A DNA stretch of 64,000 nucleotides from Camillea tinctor. Taxonomy: Eukaryota > Ascomycota > Sordariomycetes > Xylariales > Xylariaceae. Of the stretch, positions 23,409 to 34,893 are shown piece by piece. The notes beneath the pieces were generated by a model that saw only the letters and a list, made by a program, of their open reading frames with translations, was not told the DNA's origin and did not search any database. The stretch spans positions 1 to 64,000 of the forward strand of contig MU394151.1 of NCBI GenBank assembly GCA_022578605.1. Direction: 5' to 3'. How positions within the stretch are numbered: position 1 is the first letter of the stretch; each line of letters begins with the position of its first letter. Made by a program: the position numbers and the translations under genes.

Positions 23409-23836
23409 ATATTGATCATCAGATAAAAAATAGTAATTATTCTCGAGGAAGTACATATTGCCGTTTTTGAAAGGACTAGAAACTGCCCTCTTGATGATTT
23501 CAATTTTGGTGTTTTATAACTCGTCGTAGTCAAACTTCACGTTGCTAACCTAACATGCGGGATATGCGTATACAGCAATCATTGAGAATCAATCATATTA
23601 TTATATTGACATGTTCCCCTGGCCTGGTCGCCTTCCTCGTTCGTATTGGTATCTAGTTGCGATCGCGGTTGGAGAACCCCAATAGTATGTATAGTAGGTT
23701 ATCCTTTTTTTTTTCACTCGACTCAAGGGGTACCCCCCTTACTACCTAATTCTTACACCATTTTCATTTTTTTTCATTTCTCCCTCTCTCCTATTTTTCA
23801 ACCCCACCCAAAAGGTAGATAATTATCTACCCAAGC
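23409..23836. other. Short spacer between convergent SPB1 and EBP2
   Basis: 428 bp of AT-rich sequence with T runs (23704-23713 and 23767-23773 on plus). It contains the overlapping 3' UTR territory of the two convergent ribosome-biogenesis genes and no coding signal. Confidence 0.6.
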
Positions 23837-25224
23837 TTACCGCTTCCCAGCATTCCGCCTACTCTTGCCCAGCCGCGGGCCCTTGGACACCTTGCCCTTG
23901 GCACCACCACCGCTGCCGCCGTGCTTCATGCGGCGGGCGCTGAACCCGCTCAGGTCGCCGGAGCTGAGCGCGTCGCCCGACTTGGCGTGGCGCTTCTTGC
24001 CGCCGAAGCCGTACTTGTCGTTCTTCTTCTGGCGCTTGGCGTTGGGTCCGTCGCCGCCGCCGCCGCCTCCCCCAAAGGCGCGCTGCTGGGATTTGGTCTT
24101 CTTGCTGCCGCCGCCGAGCTCGTGGTCCACGGCTACGTCGAAGAGGTCGGCCTCGTAGGTGTCGTCGCCGGTGCCGGATTCCTGGCGTTCTGTAATAATG
24201 CGGGGGGTTAGTTTTTTTGATTGGACATTTGTTTTGAAGAAAGAAAGAAAGAGAACGTACTCCGCTTCAGCGTCTTGATCTTCTCCAGCGTGTCGCGCTT
24301 CTGCTTCTGCCGCTCCTGCAGCTTGGCCACCTGCACCTGCTTGCCGAACTTCTTGAGGTCGCGCAGCTTGCGCGCTTCGGCGGATGCCTTCTTGGCCGAC
24401 GCCTCCTCGATCAGCTTCGCTTTCACCTTCTCCATGTGCCCGTCGTCCTTGACCATCTCGGCGAAGTAGTCGGTCGGCCGCGAGAAGGGGACCCCCTCGG
24501 CCTTGAGCAGCGCGCGCGCCTGCTTCGCCGCCTCCAGGTTCTGCTGGTACAGCGCCAGCTCCCGCTTCAGGTCGTCGTGGATGTCCTCGATGGCCGAGGC
24601 CGTGGGCTCGCCGCTGCTGACTATGCTCTGGTGCGTCGCGAAGGGGACGGACTTGTCGGTCGGTATGGCTATGCGGTTCAGCGAGGCGAGGAGCGCTGCC
24701 GTGTTGTTGATGCTGAGCTTTTGTCTGGGGACGTAGTCGGCTTCATCGTCGATGTCGCCGTCTTCGAGGTCTGACAACGGTATGTCCTCGTCATCTTCCT
24801 CTTCCTCCTCTTCGTCTTCTTCTTCTTCTTCTTCATCCTTTTTGCTCTTTTTCTTATCGCTTCTCTTAGATATAGCGACTGCCTGAGTAGTAATGGTAGT
24901 AGCTGTCTTTGCCTTTCGCGGGCGTTCTATTTTATCCTCAAGATCTATTGAGGAGTCTGAGTCGTCGCTTTCGTCCAATTGGGCGAGATCTACCCCATTT
25001 TCTTGTTGTTCGTCTTCTGATCCGTCTTCCTCTCCCTCGTCATCCTCACTGTCCTCTGCATCGTTCACAGCGGGGGCTTCGTCATCTTCATCTTCGGAGT
25101 CGCCATGTTTGCGCTTGTTGTGAACTCGCTGTTTGTGCTTCTTTTTCTCCTTTATCTGCTTTACTTTTTTTGCATCGAAGCCTTGCTCATGCTTGAGAGC
25201 AGACAGAAGTTTGCTCTTCGCCAT
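23837..25224 (-). CDS. EBP2: EBP2, rRNA-processing/60S assembly factor
   Basis: Nucleolar protein required for 27S pre-rRNA processing (family knowledge). Exons are 25224-24261 and 24189-23837 (minus), joined in phase via a GTACGT donor and a TTACAG acceptor, giving 438 aa. The N-terminal half is highly charged with long Glu/Asp tracts. The conserved Ebp2 domain runs from about residue 170 (LSINNTAALLASLNRI...) through RPTDYFAEMVKDDGHMEKVKAKL and KFGKQVQVAKLQERQKQKRDTLEKIK. It ends in the basic, glycine-rich tail typical of the family (KYGFGGKKRHAKSGD). Coding bases are very GC-rich from about 24720 to the stop and ordinary upstream of that. Confidence 0.95.
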
Positions 25225-25820
25225 TTGATTAGGTGTATTATTACGGAATGTGGTGGTGGTAGAAAAGCTTTAAGAAGCAGCAAAAGTAAAAAAGAAAAAA
25301 AAAAGTTACGAATTGGAACTTTTTTCCTACTAAAAAAAAGATTGGTAGGGGACCTTGTAGCATTGGCGCATCCAAAAACTACTACTAAGTACGAAATTCT
25401 TGAGATAAGAAATTGTTCAGGCTTGATAGGCACTAGGTTTTTCCACTACCCGTGACTTGGGCTGCTTGGAGATGTGGCGCAGTACAGCTTACTGCATGAT
25501 TTAGCTTGTGGCTTAGTGGCTAAATATTATTGGTCAACTTGATCTTCTAGCTTCCAAAAAGGGAATCATCGTATGCATAGATCTCGCACTGTAAGACCCA
25601 CTTTACCTGTGTAAGTCCAAAGAGGCACGAATTTAAGATGTCGAAAATCAGTTCTCAGAACACCTTCTATTTCAACTTTAGACTTCCTATAGCGTCTCTG
25701 GTTACAATAAATAGACACAAGAGGTAAACCGTTGATATATGTATGGTACTCTATGATCCTCTTGCTTTCTTAGTTACAATTGTGTCAATAACGTTAACAA
25801 AACATCACTATGCCCAATAT

Positions 25821-26154
25821 CTCCTTGAGAAAGGTATATTCCAAACATACTAATGATACACATAATACCATACAAATTGATATACCATCCATCCATCCAT
25901 CCACATATATGCATATAAATCAACCATGAACCCGGCGCCCCCCCCCCCCCCCCCCCGGCGCGCCCCCCCCCCCCCCCGCCCCCCAGCCAGCTAGAGGACA
26001 CGGACAGAAACCCACAAGACCAGCGAATCAANNNNNNNNNNTTCCTTTTTAAATTTATATTCCAAAAATAAAAATTAAAAAAAAAATAACAAAAAAATTT
26101 TTTTAACAACCAACCATCCAACCAAATTTTTTCATTTAAATCAACCATGAACCC
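25821..26154. repeat. 113-bp ungapped direct duplication flanking the gap
   Basis: 25821-25933 and 26042-26154 align without indels. By hand count 84 of 113 positions match, and the last 21 positions are identical (through AATCAACCATGAACCC). Every mismatch in the second copy is an A or T, mostly G to T and C to A. Each copy runs straight into poly-C (the first after a GGCG). This pattern points to an assembly or base-calling artefact rather than a biological repeat. Confidence 0.8.
26032..26041. other. Assembly gap (10 N)
   Basis: Ten consecutive N, a conventional placeholder size rather than a measured gap length. It lies between a poly-C/G-rich stretch (25934-25984) and an A/T-rich degraded repeat. 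Confidence 0.99.
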
Positions 26155-26234
26155 CCCCCCCCCCCCCCCCATGCCTTAACCCAAATACTCCTCGCTGAAC
26201 CAACGTTACCAATCTAACCGATTCACACTACCAC

Positions 26235-29200
26235 CTATTTCCGATTGAACATCCCATTCCCCATCAACTTCGCCTTATCAAACGTGGTCTTGCTGAAGAA
26301 CGAAGACCGCTGCGGCTTGAGATCCGGACGCTGCTGGTCCCAGCTCGTCGCCGTGCTGCTATTATACAGCTGCGGGTTGCTGTTATTGCTCAGCTCGCCG
26401 CTGCTACCGTAATGCCCCTGGCCCTGGTACTGGTATACCTGCACTTGCTCGCTCGGGTTATACGCCTGGTACGATTGCTGCTGCGGTGGCGCTGGCGGCG
26501 ACGGCGACCCTTGCGGCGTCGAGTGGTACGCGTCAGCGGCCTGGAAGACGGCGTAGCTCGGGATGTGAGGGTTGACGTTCGGGTCACTGTAGTGGGCCCC
26601 CGTGTATAGCGAGTTGGCTTGGTAGTGCGCCTGGTTCTGCTGGTACGGCTTGGTGTCTGTGTAGGGCGCCGTCGTGGGCGGCGAGGGTATAGGTTGTTTG
26701 GGGGGCTTGGGAGGGCCCTGGTATGGGCCTCCTTGAGGTGCCTGGTTGGCGTAGAAATGCGCGGTTTCGTGGCTCGCCTGATACACATTAAGGGGATTGT
26801 TGTAGTTTGTGGTTGTGGGAGGAGGAGGTGGTGGCTGATAGCCGGCATTCGTAGGCTGAGGAGACGGTGTCTGATGATATCGCGTAGGTTGACCTTCATA
26901 AGGGACTGTCGGTGCTGGTTTTCTTCTGACTATACTATGAGTAGGTAACTCAACAGGTTCTTGCATCTGTTGTGCTTCATTAATTTGTTGGCTTTCAATT
27001 TGTTGCGGTAGCGAAGGAGTGTGTCGCGGATCACTCTCTGGACGTCTTTCCTCTTGATTTTGCTGCTGTTGAACGGGATCTACTTCCTCTGGATGAGTAA
27101 GATGATTGAATAACGAGATCTGGTTACCCAATGCAGACCTTAACTCATCAGACAGACGATCTACCGTATCTTGTAAGTTAGGGGTCTCTGGTTCAACTCC
27201 ATTTTCCTCAGAGGCGGAAGTAACGCTTTTGGTCTCGGACGGATTGTTGGTGTCCTCTTCATCATTCGCTGAAGACTTCGTGTCATCATGATCGTCCTCA
27301 TCGGTATCGCTTCCCTGATCAGAGTTTTCTTCTTCGCTCTTAGCTTCCCTCGTATTGGACTGAGGTTCGTCGTCGTAGCTAAGGCCCTGTTTACTGCCCG
27401 TTGCGCCGCGAACCACACTAGTGACTGCTGCGTTTCCAGAGTCCACAGCAGTCTTAAGAGCTCCGAATAGTACCGATACTCGATCGACAAGTACCTTAAG
27501 GCAATCTTCATTGTTGTTATTGAGTGCTGCCTGAAGCGCATTTTCGTCGCGCTTGCTTGAGTGTAGTATATCGGCGCCACTGTCTAGCAAGAAAGTAACA
27601 GCTTCCACATCTCCGCGTGATGCGGCCACGATGAGAGCAGTATCGCCATCGTTGTCAGGTAGGTTAATGTCAGCCCCTCCATCAAGTAGTACCTGGAGAG
27701 ACGACTGCGGTAGATAAGCAGCAGCATTGATCAGGGGCGATGACATATCCCAGCCCCCAAATACGTCTAGATCGGCTTTGGCCTTAACCAGCATCTCAAG
27801 AATCTCCTCTTCTGCACGCATCGCCGCCGCAATCACTGGAGGTGAGTCTGTCCCTCTACCTAGGTTTGGATTGGCATTGTGTTCCAGAAGCAGTTTGACT
27901 ATGGCTGTTTGCCCAGCTTCACAAGCTCCTTGAAGGGCTGTCCCTGCTGAAAAATGATCATTTTCCGTGAGTGCATTTACATCGGCATTACGGTTGAGAA
28001 GCTCCTGAACGACTTTGTAATGACCTTCAGCTGCGGCACTCTGAAGAGCCCACCCTTCAGGGGCATTTACATCAGCTCCCGCATCTAACAGCAACCGAAT
28101 GATGTGCATAGTGCCATCGTACGCGGCGGCCGTTAAAGCATTGCCATATCTTTGATAAGTCAGCGTCAAGAAAATAGTCTAGGGGCAGCATCGGCCTTAC
28201 TCTTCTCCAGTGGCATTGGGATTCGCTCCGAACTGCTTGAGGAGCAATTCCACTGTCGAATCCTTCTCCCTATCAGTAGCATCGTAAAGCGATTTGTTGA
28301 GAGTGTCCGCCGAAATGGAGCCATTCGCATACTGCCAGATAGATTCAAGCAATTTGTCCTGAGTTTCAGTTCCTGTAGCTACTTTATAAAAGAGACCATT
28401 GCAGTCGAGTCCTTGGCGTTTGTCTAGTAGAATCGTGACGATTTCCCAGTTCGACTCCTCGCCCGCTACTGCGAGTGCATTCTGGAAATATTCTTGTTCG
28501 TGTTCGAACTCTAGCAGCTTATTGAAAACCTCGATGCGACCAGCCTCTGCAGCATTGACAAGCGCTTTCTGTTATACGTTAGCACCTCATTCCTAAACTA
28601 ACTGTTTTACCTCTCCATGAGAAATGTTCTCCCCATAAGTCTATCAAATATGTTCTCCGAGTAGGATATGAAATGGTAATACGCACTACAGAAATGAAAT
28701 ATTAGTTGAAATTCTACATGATCTACGATTCGAGGGATGCATCTCTTGATACGTACCACTATATTCTTGAGCCGGCAGCTTGTCAGCATATTTTTGAATC
28801 AGATATTCGAACATAGAAACATCTGAGAGCAACGCCGCTAACGCCAAGGGTGCTTGGATGTCTTTACGATCCACTGTAAGCGAGACGCCATGCTCGACAA
28901 GCAACTCAACAGCTGCGCGGTTTCCGGACGATATGGCAGCATTTACCACGGGTCCGATATCATTCGAGGTTGCGTTGGGATTTGCGCCTCGCAAGACGAG
29001 CTTTTTCATAACTTCCACGTGGCCGCCGAACGCGGCCATGTGCAAAGGTGTCTGTTCTCCTATCTCGTCTCCATCGTCGATGGCGGCGCCATGGTTAAGC
29101 AACTCCTCGACAATCTTGGGCCGCCCAAAGTGTGCAGCAAAGTGGAGCTAGAACGTAAACAAGTCAGCGGAAACTCGCAAGATGCCATGGGGACGCGATA

Positions 29201-32193
29201 GGGTCTTACCGGTGTATTCACTAACGAGTCACGGGTTTTAACTTCTTCCTCATAACCGTTGTGGATGAGAGCCGTAACGAGCTGTCGAAACCCGATGGAA
29301 GCAGCAATGTGAAGACCTCCAAGGGTACTGATGTCAAAATCGTCAAAAGTGCTCGTCATGCGATAGTACTCTAGAAGCCAGCGCCGCCGGATGCGGGCAC
29401 CTGATTTCCAGAAATCTTCTTCCAGGCTCAGATCTTCAGCGATCTCACGGGTAGCTTTGCTCGCATGCCGGAGCCAGTTCTTCACTGCGTAAGCCATGGC
29501 TAAATCTTGGACCTTGTCTGTCTCGGGATCGACATTTCCCTCCGATTCGTCTTCACTTTCTGATTCATCTTCCGAGATATCATCATCTTCTTCTTCTTCC
29601 TCGTCTTCTTCGTCTTCATCACCATCGCCATCCTCACTATTTTCATCATTATCATCATTGCCGTCCTCGTTATCGTCTCCATGAGTAGATTTCTCAGCGT
29701 CATCTTCTGTCGGTTTGATCTCTTCTTCGGGGAAGTCAAAACTGGATTTTATGTGTGAAAAACAACGCAGGGCGAGTACACCGTGTTGCCATTTCACCTC
29801 CTCCTCCGACATCCCCAGTAGCAGTTTGGCATTTTCAATCAGGTGATTCTTGACCACTACGTTCATAAAGCAAACGATGGCATCGGGCTTGCCTGTCCGC
29901 TTGAGCGCAAGCAATGGTTTGCATTTCTCCACAAGGTTATGCAGCTCAGCTTTCTCTTCCTCGTTCATGCATAGGCCGGTCAGCATACCGAGCTCCGACT
30001 CGGTAGGGTCCTCGTACGTCAGAACGAGAGCACGTAATATCTCCTTGATCTTCTCTGCATCTTTCTCGTTGGACTTGAATATCTGAAGCCATGCATTGTT
30101 GAGAAGAGCAGTGAGGTTTTGAGGCATAGTTTCGAGGACTTGGCGCACTTTGAGGTCACCCTCTCCTTGAGGGAGCTCTTCTAGTTGTACGCATGTTATG
30201 TCGATCCACTGGGTATTCTGCGCTCGCTTTCCGATTAGACTGCTCGCAAAATAAGCAAGTGCTTTGTTGTAATTCTTCCCTTGTCCTAGCGAAGCAACTT
30301 TGTCCTTGGCGTGTTTTCGCAATGCCATCTGCACCTGGTCGCCGTATTTATCGTCATTGAGATCAACAAGTCGGACACCCTCCACATTTAACGCCTCGCC
30401 AATATTGTGTGCTTCTCTACTAGTTATGAGCCATCTTGTTGGAACCCGCCTTGTATCTGCGCCGTTCGTATTCTGCATCTCAGCGTTGAAGTACTTCATC
30501 AACTTTATAGTCGAGTCCGAGTCCTCTGGCAGCGCATGCAAGTTATTCAACACAAATATGACTTTACTACCGATAAATTCATCGGTGAGCATGTCCTGGA
30601 GCGTTTGCCAGAGGTTCTCTACTGTCACTTGTGCTTGTGACTTGCCAGATTCCTCTTTGCTCTTCTTCTTAGCGAATAGTTTTGCGTATGGTGCCAGGGT
30701 CTCCTGTTGGCTGATCAATTGCCTAACCAGACTTTTGAGCAGATCCTCTGCTGTACAATAATCAGGCGTCGAGTCACAGAAGAAGTAGGCAAGAAGCATC
30801 GGGTCTTGGCCTGTGTTTTCCTCTTCGTTGATTTTAATCAGATTCTCAATCTCTTCAATAGCGGCCATCGAAGCACTAGTTTTGCCCCTTCCTTCTGGTC
30901 CGCGAATCCAGAGACAGTCCCCTGGTCGGATCGGTTCCGCGTCGTCTTCAGCGTCCTTTTTTTGCTGGGAAAGCCATTGGATATACTCTTGCTCTTTAGT
31001 TATCCAGGATGATGGTGCAAATGTTTGTGCAAGTGTCCTGCGCTTCTTCTGGACCTGTGCACCGTCCAAAGCATCGTAGATTCCATTAATCATACCTCGA
31101 TCAATGTCTCGAACTGAGTTTAGACGATTCTTGACAGCCAGCTGAGCACCGTGGATGATTCTCTTCAATGGATCTCGGACTAGCTGGCTCCATTTCTCGT
31201 CTTTCGGCCCATCGAACTTGACCAAACCTCGATGATCGCTAGCTAGGCCTAGTTCTTCAACACCTGGTAACGTGGCAGAATTGCGGCTCACAAATTCGGC
31301 ATATTCTTTAGGCATCGCGAGTTTTGACAAGCCGAAGAGGTCAGGAAGACTAACGAATTTCGAGAAGTCTGTGGGCTGCTCTTCATAAAAGCACATGAGA
31401 TCGATCTTGGGGCTAAGCTTTCCAACAAGGCGCATGAACTCATGCTTCAATTCGCGAAGCGCCTCATCCCCCGGTTTCATAAGATCCAGAAGCTTAGAAG
31501 ATGTAGCCGCTCCAACCTTCTCAGCTAGATGTTTATACATTGCTGCTACCGAGGCGATAGGCGCGCCGTCAAAAGGAGTCCCGAAAAAGACGGATGCCGC
31601 AATAGCCTCAAACATGATGGGGAACTTGTCTCGTCTAGAATCAGCAATGGTTATTGCTTTTGCGATCACGAGACCTCCCATGCTATGGCCAATAAAGACG
31701 ATAGGCCGTCTCTGGCACCCCTAGTATTGTTTATATTAGCGTACAGTCCAGTCCCTTCAACATGGATTTAATGTTTTGCGTACCTCTCTCTTACTTCTAA
31801 GCCCAATAAGTAGAGCCATCGCAACATTGCCCATGAACTGCTTAACCTTCAGTGGACCTGTCCATGCCGACTCATACATGTACAGGAGAATCCGGGCTCT
31901 CGGAAAGTCTCTTTCCAGGCCCTCGGTGGTCCAGTTCCATCCTGTAGTCTCCGACTTCCAGCAATCCTTCGGGCTGGCGCCCAGACCAGGCACGAATACA
32001 ATACTAGACTTCGTTAGAACTGCATGCCCTCTCTGTGTCTTTGATGTTGGGAAACTTACTCGATATCTGGCTGCACATGGGATTTTTCAAGTGGGTAGAG
32101 CTCTAGAATGCCCTGTTGTACAATATCGTAGTCCTTTTTCCGCCTCGCGGGACCAGATGCGGCCTTCCGCGTCACAGAGCGTTGTAGCGACAT
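26235..32193 (-). CDS. NLR-like protein: alpha/beta-hydrolase, NACHT-type NTPase, ankyrin repeats
   Basis: Best model has 1,869 aa; exons (minus) are 32193-32060, 32003-31784, 31720-29210, 29147-28757, 28685-28611, 28564-28201 and 28149-26235, all in phase. Residues ~45-290 form an alpha/beta-hydrolase domain like the N-terminal effector of fungal NLRs: VFVPGLGASPKDCW, nucleophile elbow G129-H-S131-M-G, and a histidine in SDHRGLVKF. Residues ~390-640 form a P-loop NTPase with Walker A GPEGRGKTS; at the Walker B position VIFVLNNLHAL lacks acidic residues. An acidic linker follows (~residues 790-840), then ankyrin repeats (for example TPLHMAAFGGHVEVMKKLVLRGANPN and several in the last exon). 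A long Pro/Gln/Tyr-rich tail (~300 aa) closes the protein. Exon 5 is uncertain: an acceptor at 28641 gives a 30-bp exon also in phase. Related genes act in heterokaryon incompatibility or immunity-like signalling; the role here is inferred only. Confidence 0.85.
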
Positions 32194-33226
32194 GGCGACA
32201 GTTCGACTACAAACAAAACTTTGATGCGTCGAACAGAGACATGGGAAGGGCTTTGCGATATATGATACGACCGATCAGCCATTATTAATACTAATACTCG
32301 AATGACTTTTAGCGTCCACATAATATGCATTCGGGGTTAGTCGAGACTGGCCACCATCTTCGACGCAGTGACTAATACCCTAGACCTTGATCCCCGGGGT
32401 CCAATCACTGTTTCGTCGAGGGTGCGGCTGAAGATGTTAGTCTTCGCCAGTCGTCTAAATTTGGGCGCTCCTCATTTTAAGTGGCATGGGCCGCATGGGT
32501 TTTGGTGCGGCACGGCACGGGGGGTTAAACCATAAGCATCTAGAGTTGCGATCCTACATACCCAGCCCCAGATACGACACCCAAACCAGGTTGAACTAGG
32601 GTTGCATCAGCTGTAGGGGCAAAAAAGGAAAAAAAGAAAAGAAAAGAAAGCAATGCCTACCGACGTAAGACGACTAATCATCCTGCTGAGAAGGATTCAC
32701 GTAACCTAGGCACATGGCCTGATATGTTACAATATTCGTGCTGCTATACTATTCTAAGAATCTAATCTTAAGAGCCCTGAATATCACTACCATCGTATCG
32801 TTAATCCAATAAACAACCACTTGCTCATGTAGCTAGTCTAGGTAGTGAGACTATAGCACCTAAGCTATAGCATGTATGTATGTCTAGCATAGAACTTTGC
32901 TATAGCCTACATATAGGTATGGTACTTTTTTTTTACTACTAACTTAACCTAGCTCTATCCTGCGCCATCGTTGGTTGCAGAAAACTATTGGAAAATCCAC
33001 TTCAGCCTTAAGAGATCCCCTTGGTCCCCTCTTCTCAGCCCCCAAAAGATTCTCGCATATGTAGGTATAGACCAATAGACCTCCCTTAATTTACGAAGTG
33101 TATTGTTATTATTTTCTTTTCTTGTTTTGCGACTTGTTCGATACCTAGAGCGTAATTCTTTTTTGTCCCTTTTTGAGTGCAGGGTAGCTTTCGCGTGATA
33201 ACTTCATTTTCCATTATTCGCCCACA
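32194..33226. other. Divergent spacer between NLR-like and DUF6601 genes
   Basis: 1.03 kb holding both promoters. It contains an A-rich stretch near 32620-32650 and CTAGGTAGT/TAGCTATAG-like short repeats at about 32830-32920. No gene or structured RNA was recognised. Confidence 0.6.
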
Positions 33227-34231
33227 ATGGATAACCCAACGGCAGCCCCTTTTACTACGCGAGTGCTCGACAGCCGAAAATGGTCTCCCGACGAGGCTCG
33301 GGATTCGCAATACACAGCCCTGCTACCGGCGTCACATCGCACGAAACGCGACGACATCGTCGTGCCGCAGCTCGACCCAGAATTCATCAAAGATGAGCTC
33401 TCAGTCAAGCGCCTCAACGCGATCCAAGACTGGCTGTGGGTGTGCGGGCGCCCAATGCCCCCGCGGCCCCTGCACCACCAGGTGCTCATCTCGCGCAACA
33501 TCGCCATCACCGAGAACCCGGAGCTGCACCTGGTGTGGTCGGGCAACCGCATCTTCCTCAAGCCCATCCCGGCGTGGCTCCTGGAGCCGGACGTGTGGGC
33601 GGCGCACATCGCGCCGGACGGCGAGATGGCCAAGTGCGCGCGCGGGTTCCTGTTCTCGTACGCGGCGCTCATCGCGTACGAGAGCGACTTCCGGCTGGCG
33701 ATGGAGGGCGGGCTGCTGCCGCTGTCGGCGACGTGGCCCGCGTGGCGGGCGCTCGCGCGCGAGCTGCTGCAGGGCCACTCCTACGCGGCCGTCAACCCGC
33801 GGTACTGGTACGGCGAGCTGCGGCTCGGGCGCCTGAACAAGGTGTACCGGGTGCGGCAGGGGTTCGTGTTCCGGGGGTACTCGTCGGTGGCGGCGCACGC
33901 GGTCTACGGCGACCTCATCCGCGACAACTTCGCCGCGCTGGCCACCATCCTGGGCTACGTCGTCATCGTGCTGACGGCCATGCAGGTCGGGCTCGGCGTC
34001 GAGCGGCTCCAGGCCGACCAGGCCTTCCAGGACGTGAGCTACGGGTTCACCGTGTTCTCCATCATCGCGCCGCTCATCGCCGGCGCGGGCATCATGCTCG
34101 TCGTCTTGGGGGTTTTTGTCAGCAACTGGCTCGCGACGAAGAATTACGAGGGGAAGAGATTCAGCGAGATGGGAGTGGAGCCCTACTGGAGGAACCAGCC
34201 GGAAAAGTCACCGACGACTTCATCTGCTTAG
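33227..34231 (+). CDS. DUF6601-family membrane protein
   Basis: Intronless 334-aa protein of the fungal DUF6601 family as I recognise it (ELSVKRLNAIQDWLWVCGRP, then HHQVLISRNIAITENPELHLVWSGNRIFLKPIPAWLLEP). Two hydrophobic segments near residues 236-258 and 278-300 make a C-terminal hairpin, with a short basic cytosolic-type tail. Members have no established biochemical function and are sometimes mislabelled as subtilases; no protease motif is visible. The reading frame becomes extremely GC-rich from about 33440, producing a 308-residue shadow frame that is not a gene. The start ATG follows CACA and lies ~200 nt before the family-conserved block. Confidence 0.8.
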   Translation: MDNPTAAPFTTRVLDSRKWSPDEARDSQYTALLPASHRTKRDDIVVPQLDPEFIKDELSVKRLNAIQDWLWVCGRPMPPRPLHHQVLISRNIAITENPELHLVWSGNRIFLKPIPAWLLEPDVWAAHIAPDGEMAKCARGFLFSYAALIAYESDFRLAMEGGLLPLSATWPAWRALARELLQGHSYAAVNPRYWYGELRLGRLNKVYRVRQGFVFRGYSSVAAHAVYGDLIRDNFAALATILGYVVIVLTAMQVGLGVERLQADQAFQDVSYGFTVFSIIAPLIAGAGIMLVVLGVFVSNWLATKNYEGKRFSEMGVEPYWRNQPEKSPTTSSA

Positions 34232-34893
34232 GATGCTTATATGATGATGAACTGTCTTTTCTTTTTTTACTAACAACTAACTACTCCGTTACTTTGATAT
34301 CCCATGTACCTCTTATTTATTCTTGTACTATGTTATTCAACGTTTTCATTCTGTCCGTATGAGACAGTGGCGATTGATGTATTATGTTTACAAATAGAAT
34401 AATCTGTTTTCACAGTATCATCTTTATTTATAAACATATGGGTTCAGTATTCCACGAAGTCCGGTGACGTGCTTTGTTGCTACCAAAATGACTCAATATA
34501 CTTGGTTCTAGGCCATGATATTCTTCAGCGACCGTAGCTATATTTCAAGCCTACGCTTCTAAGTCTACCATGCATGAGGTCTATTTCATGAAATCTGTAT
34601 AGGTTCCAAACGATCACTTTTGGGCTTGCTATTCATTTCACGTATCGTACTAGACAAAGGGTATGAGTGAAAATAAATTATAAATCCCATAATGATGGTG
34701 CTTGCATGCTTGCGATGAGCCTCCGAAATTCCCTTCTCCCCACCATCCAAGATGTGTTCCCTTATTCATCCAGGCAATCAACATAACACCTTTATAATAT
34801 CCCGTAGAGTAATACAATTTTTAAAACCGAGTGAACGGTAGCCTAATAGATGTTAGTTTCGCATAGGATGAATGGACAAAAGAGGGGATAGAT
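34232..34893. other. Spacer between convergent DUF6601 and cyanase genes
   Basis: 662 bp of AT-rich sequence between two convergent genes. No coding signal or notable repeat was seen. Confidence 0.6.

Larger units (their letters stand above)
25225..26234. other. Gap-containing low-complexity spacer
   Basis: A 1 kb spacer between EBP2 and the NLR-like gene. It contains 10 N, three poly-C runs and a degraded duplicate of 25821-25933 at 26042-26154 (see findings). No gene was seen; the true sequence of the middle 300 bp is doubtful. Confidence 0.7.

Noticed and set aside
26042..26154. RIP mutation as the cause of the degraded duplicate
   Set aside because: RIP makes C to T and G to A transitions; the differences here are mostly G to T and C to A transversions with no indels.
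33436..34362. 308-residue plus-strand frame in the DUF6601 gene
   Set aside because: A GC-driven shadow frame full of Ala, Gly, Arg and His; the +1 neighbouring frame holds the conserved DUF6601 sequence and starts earlier.
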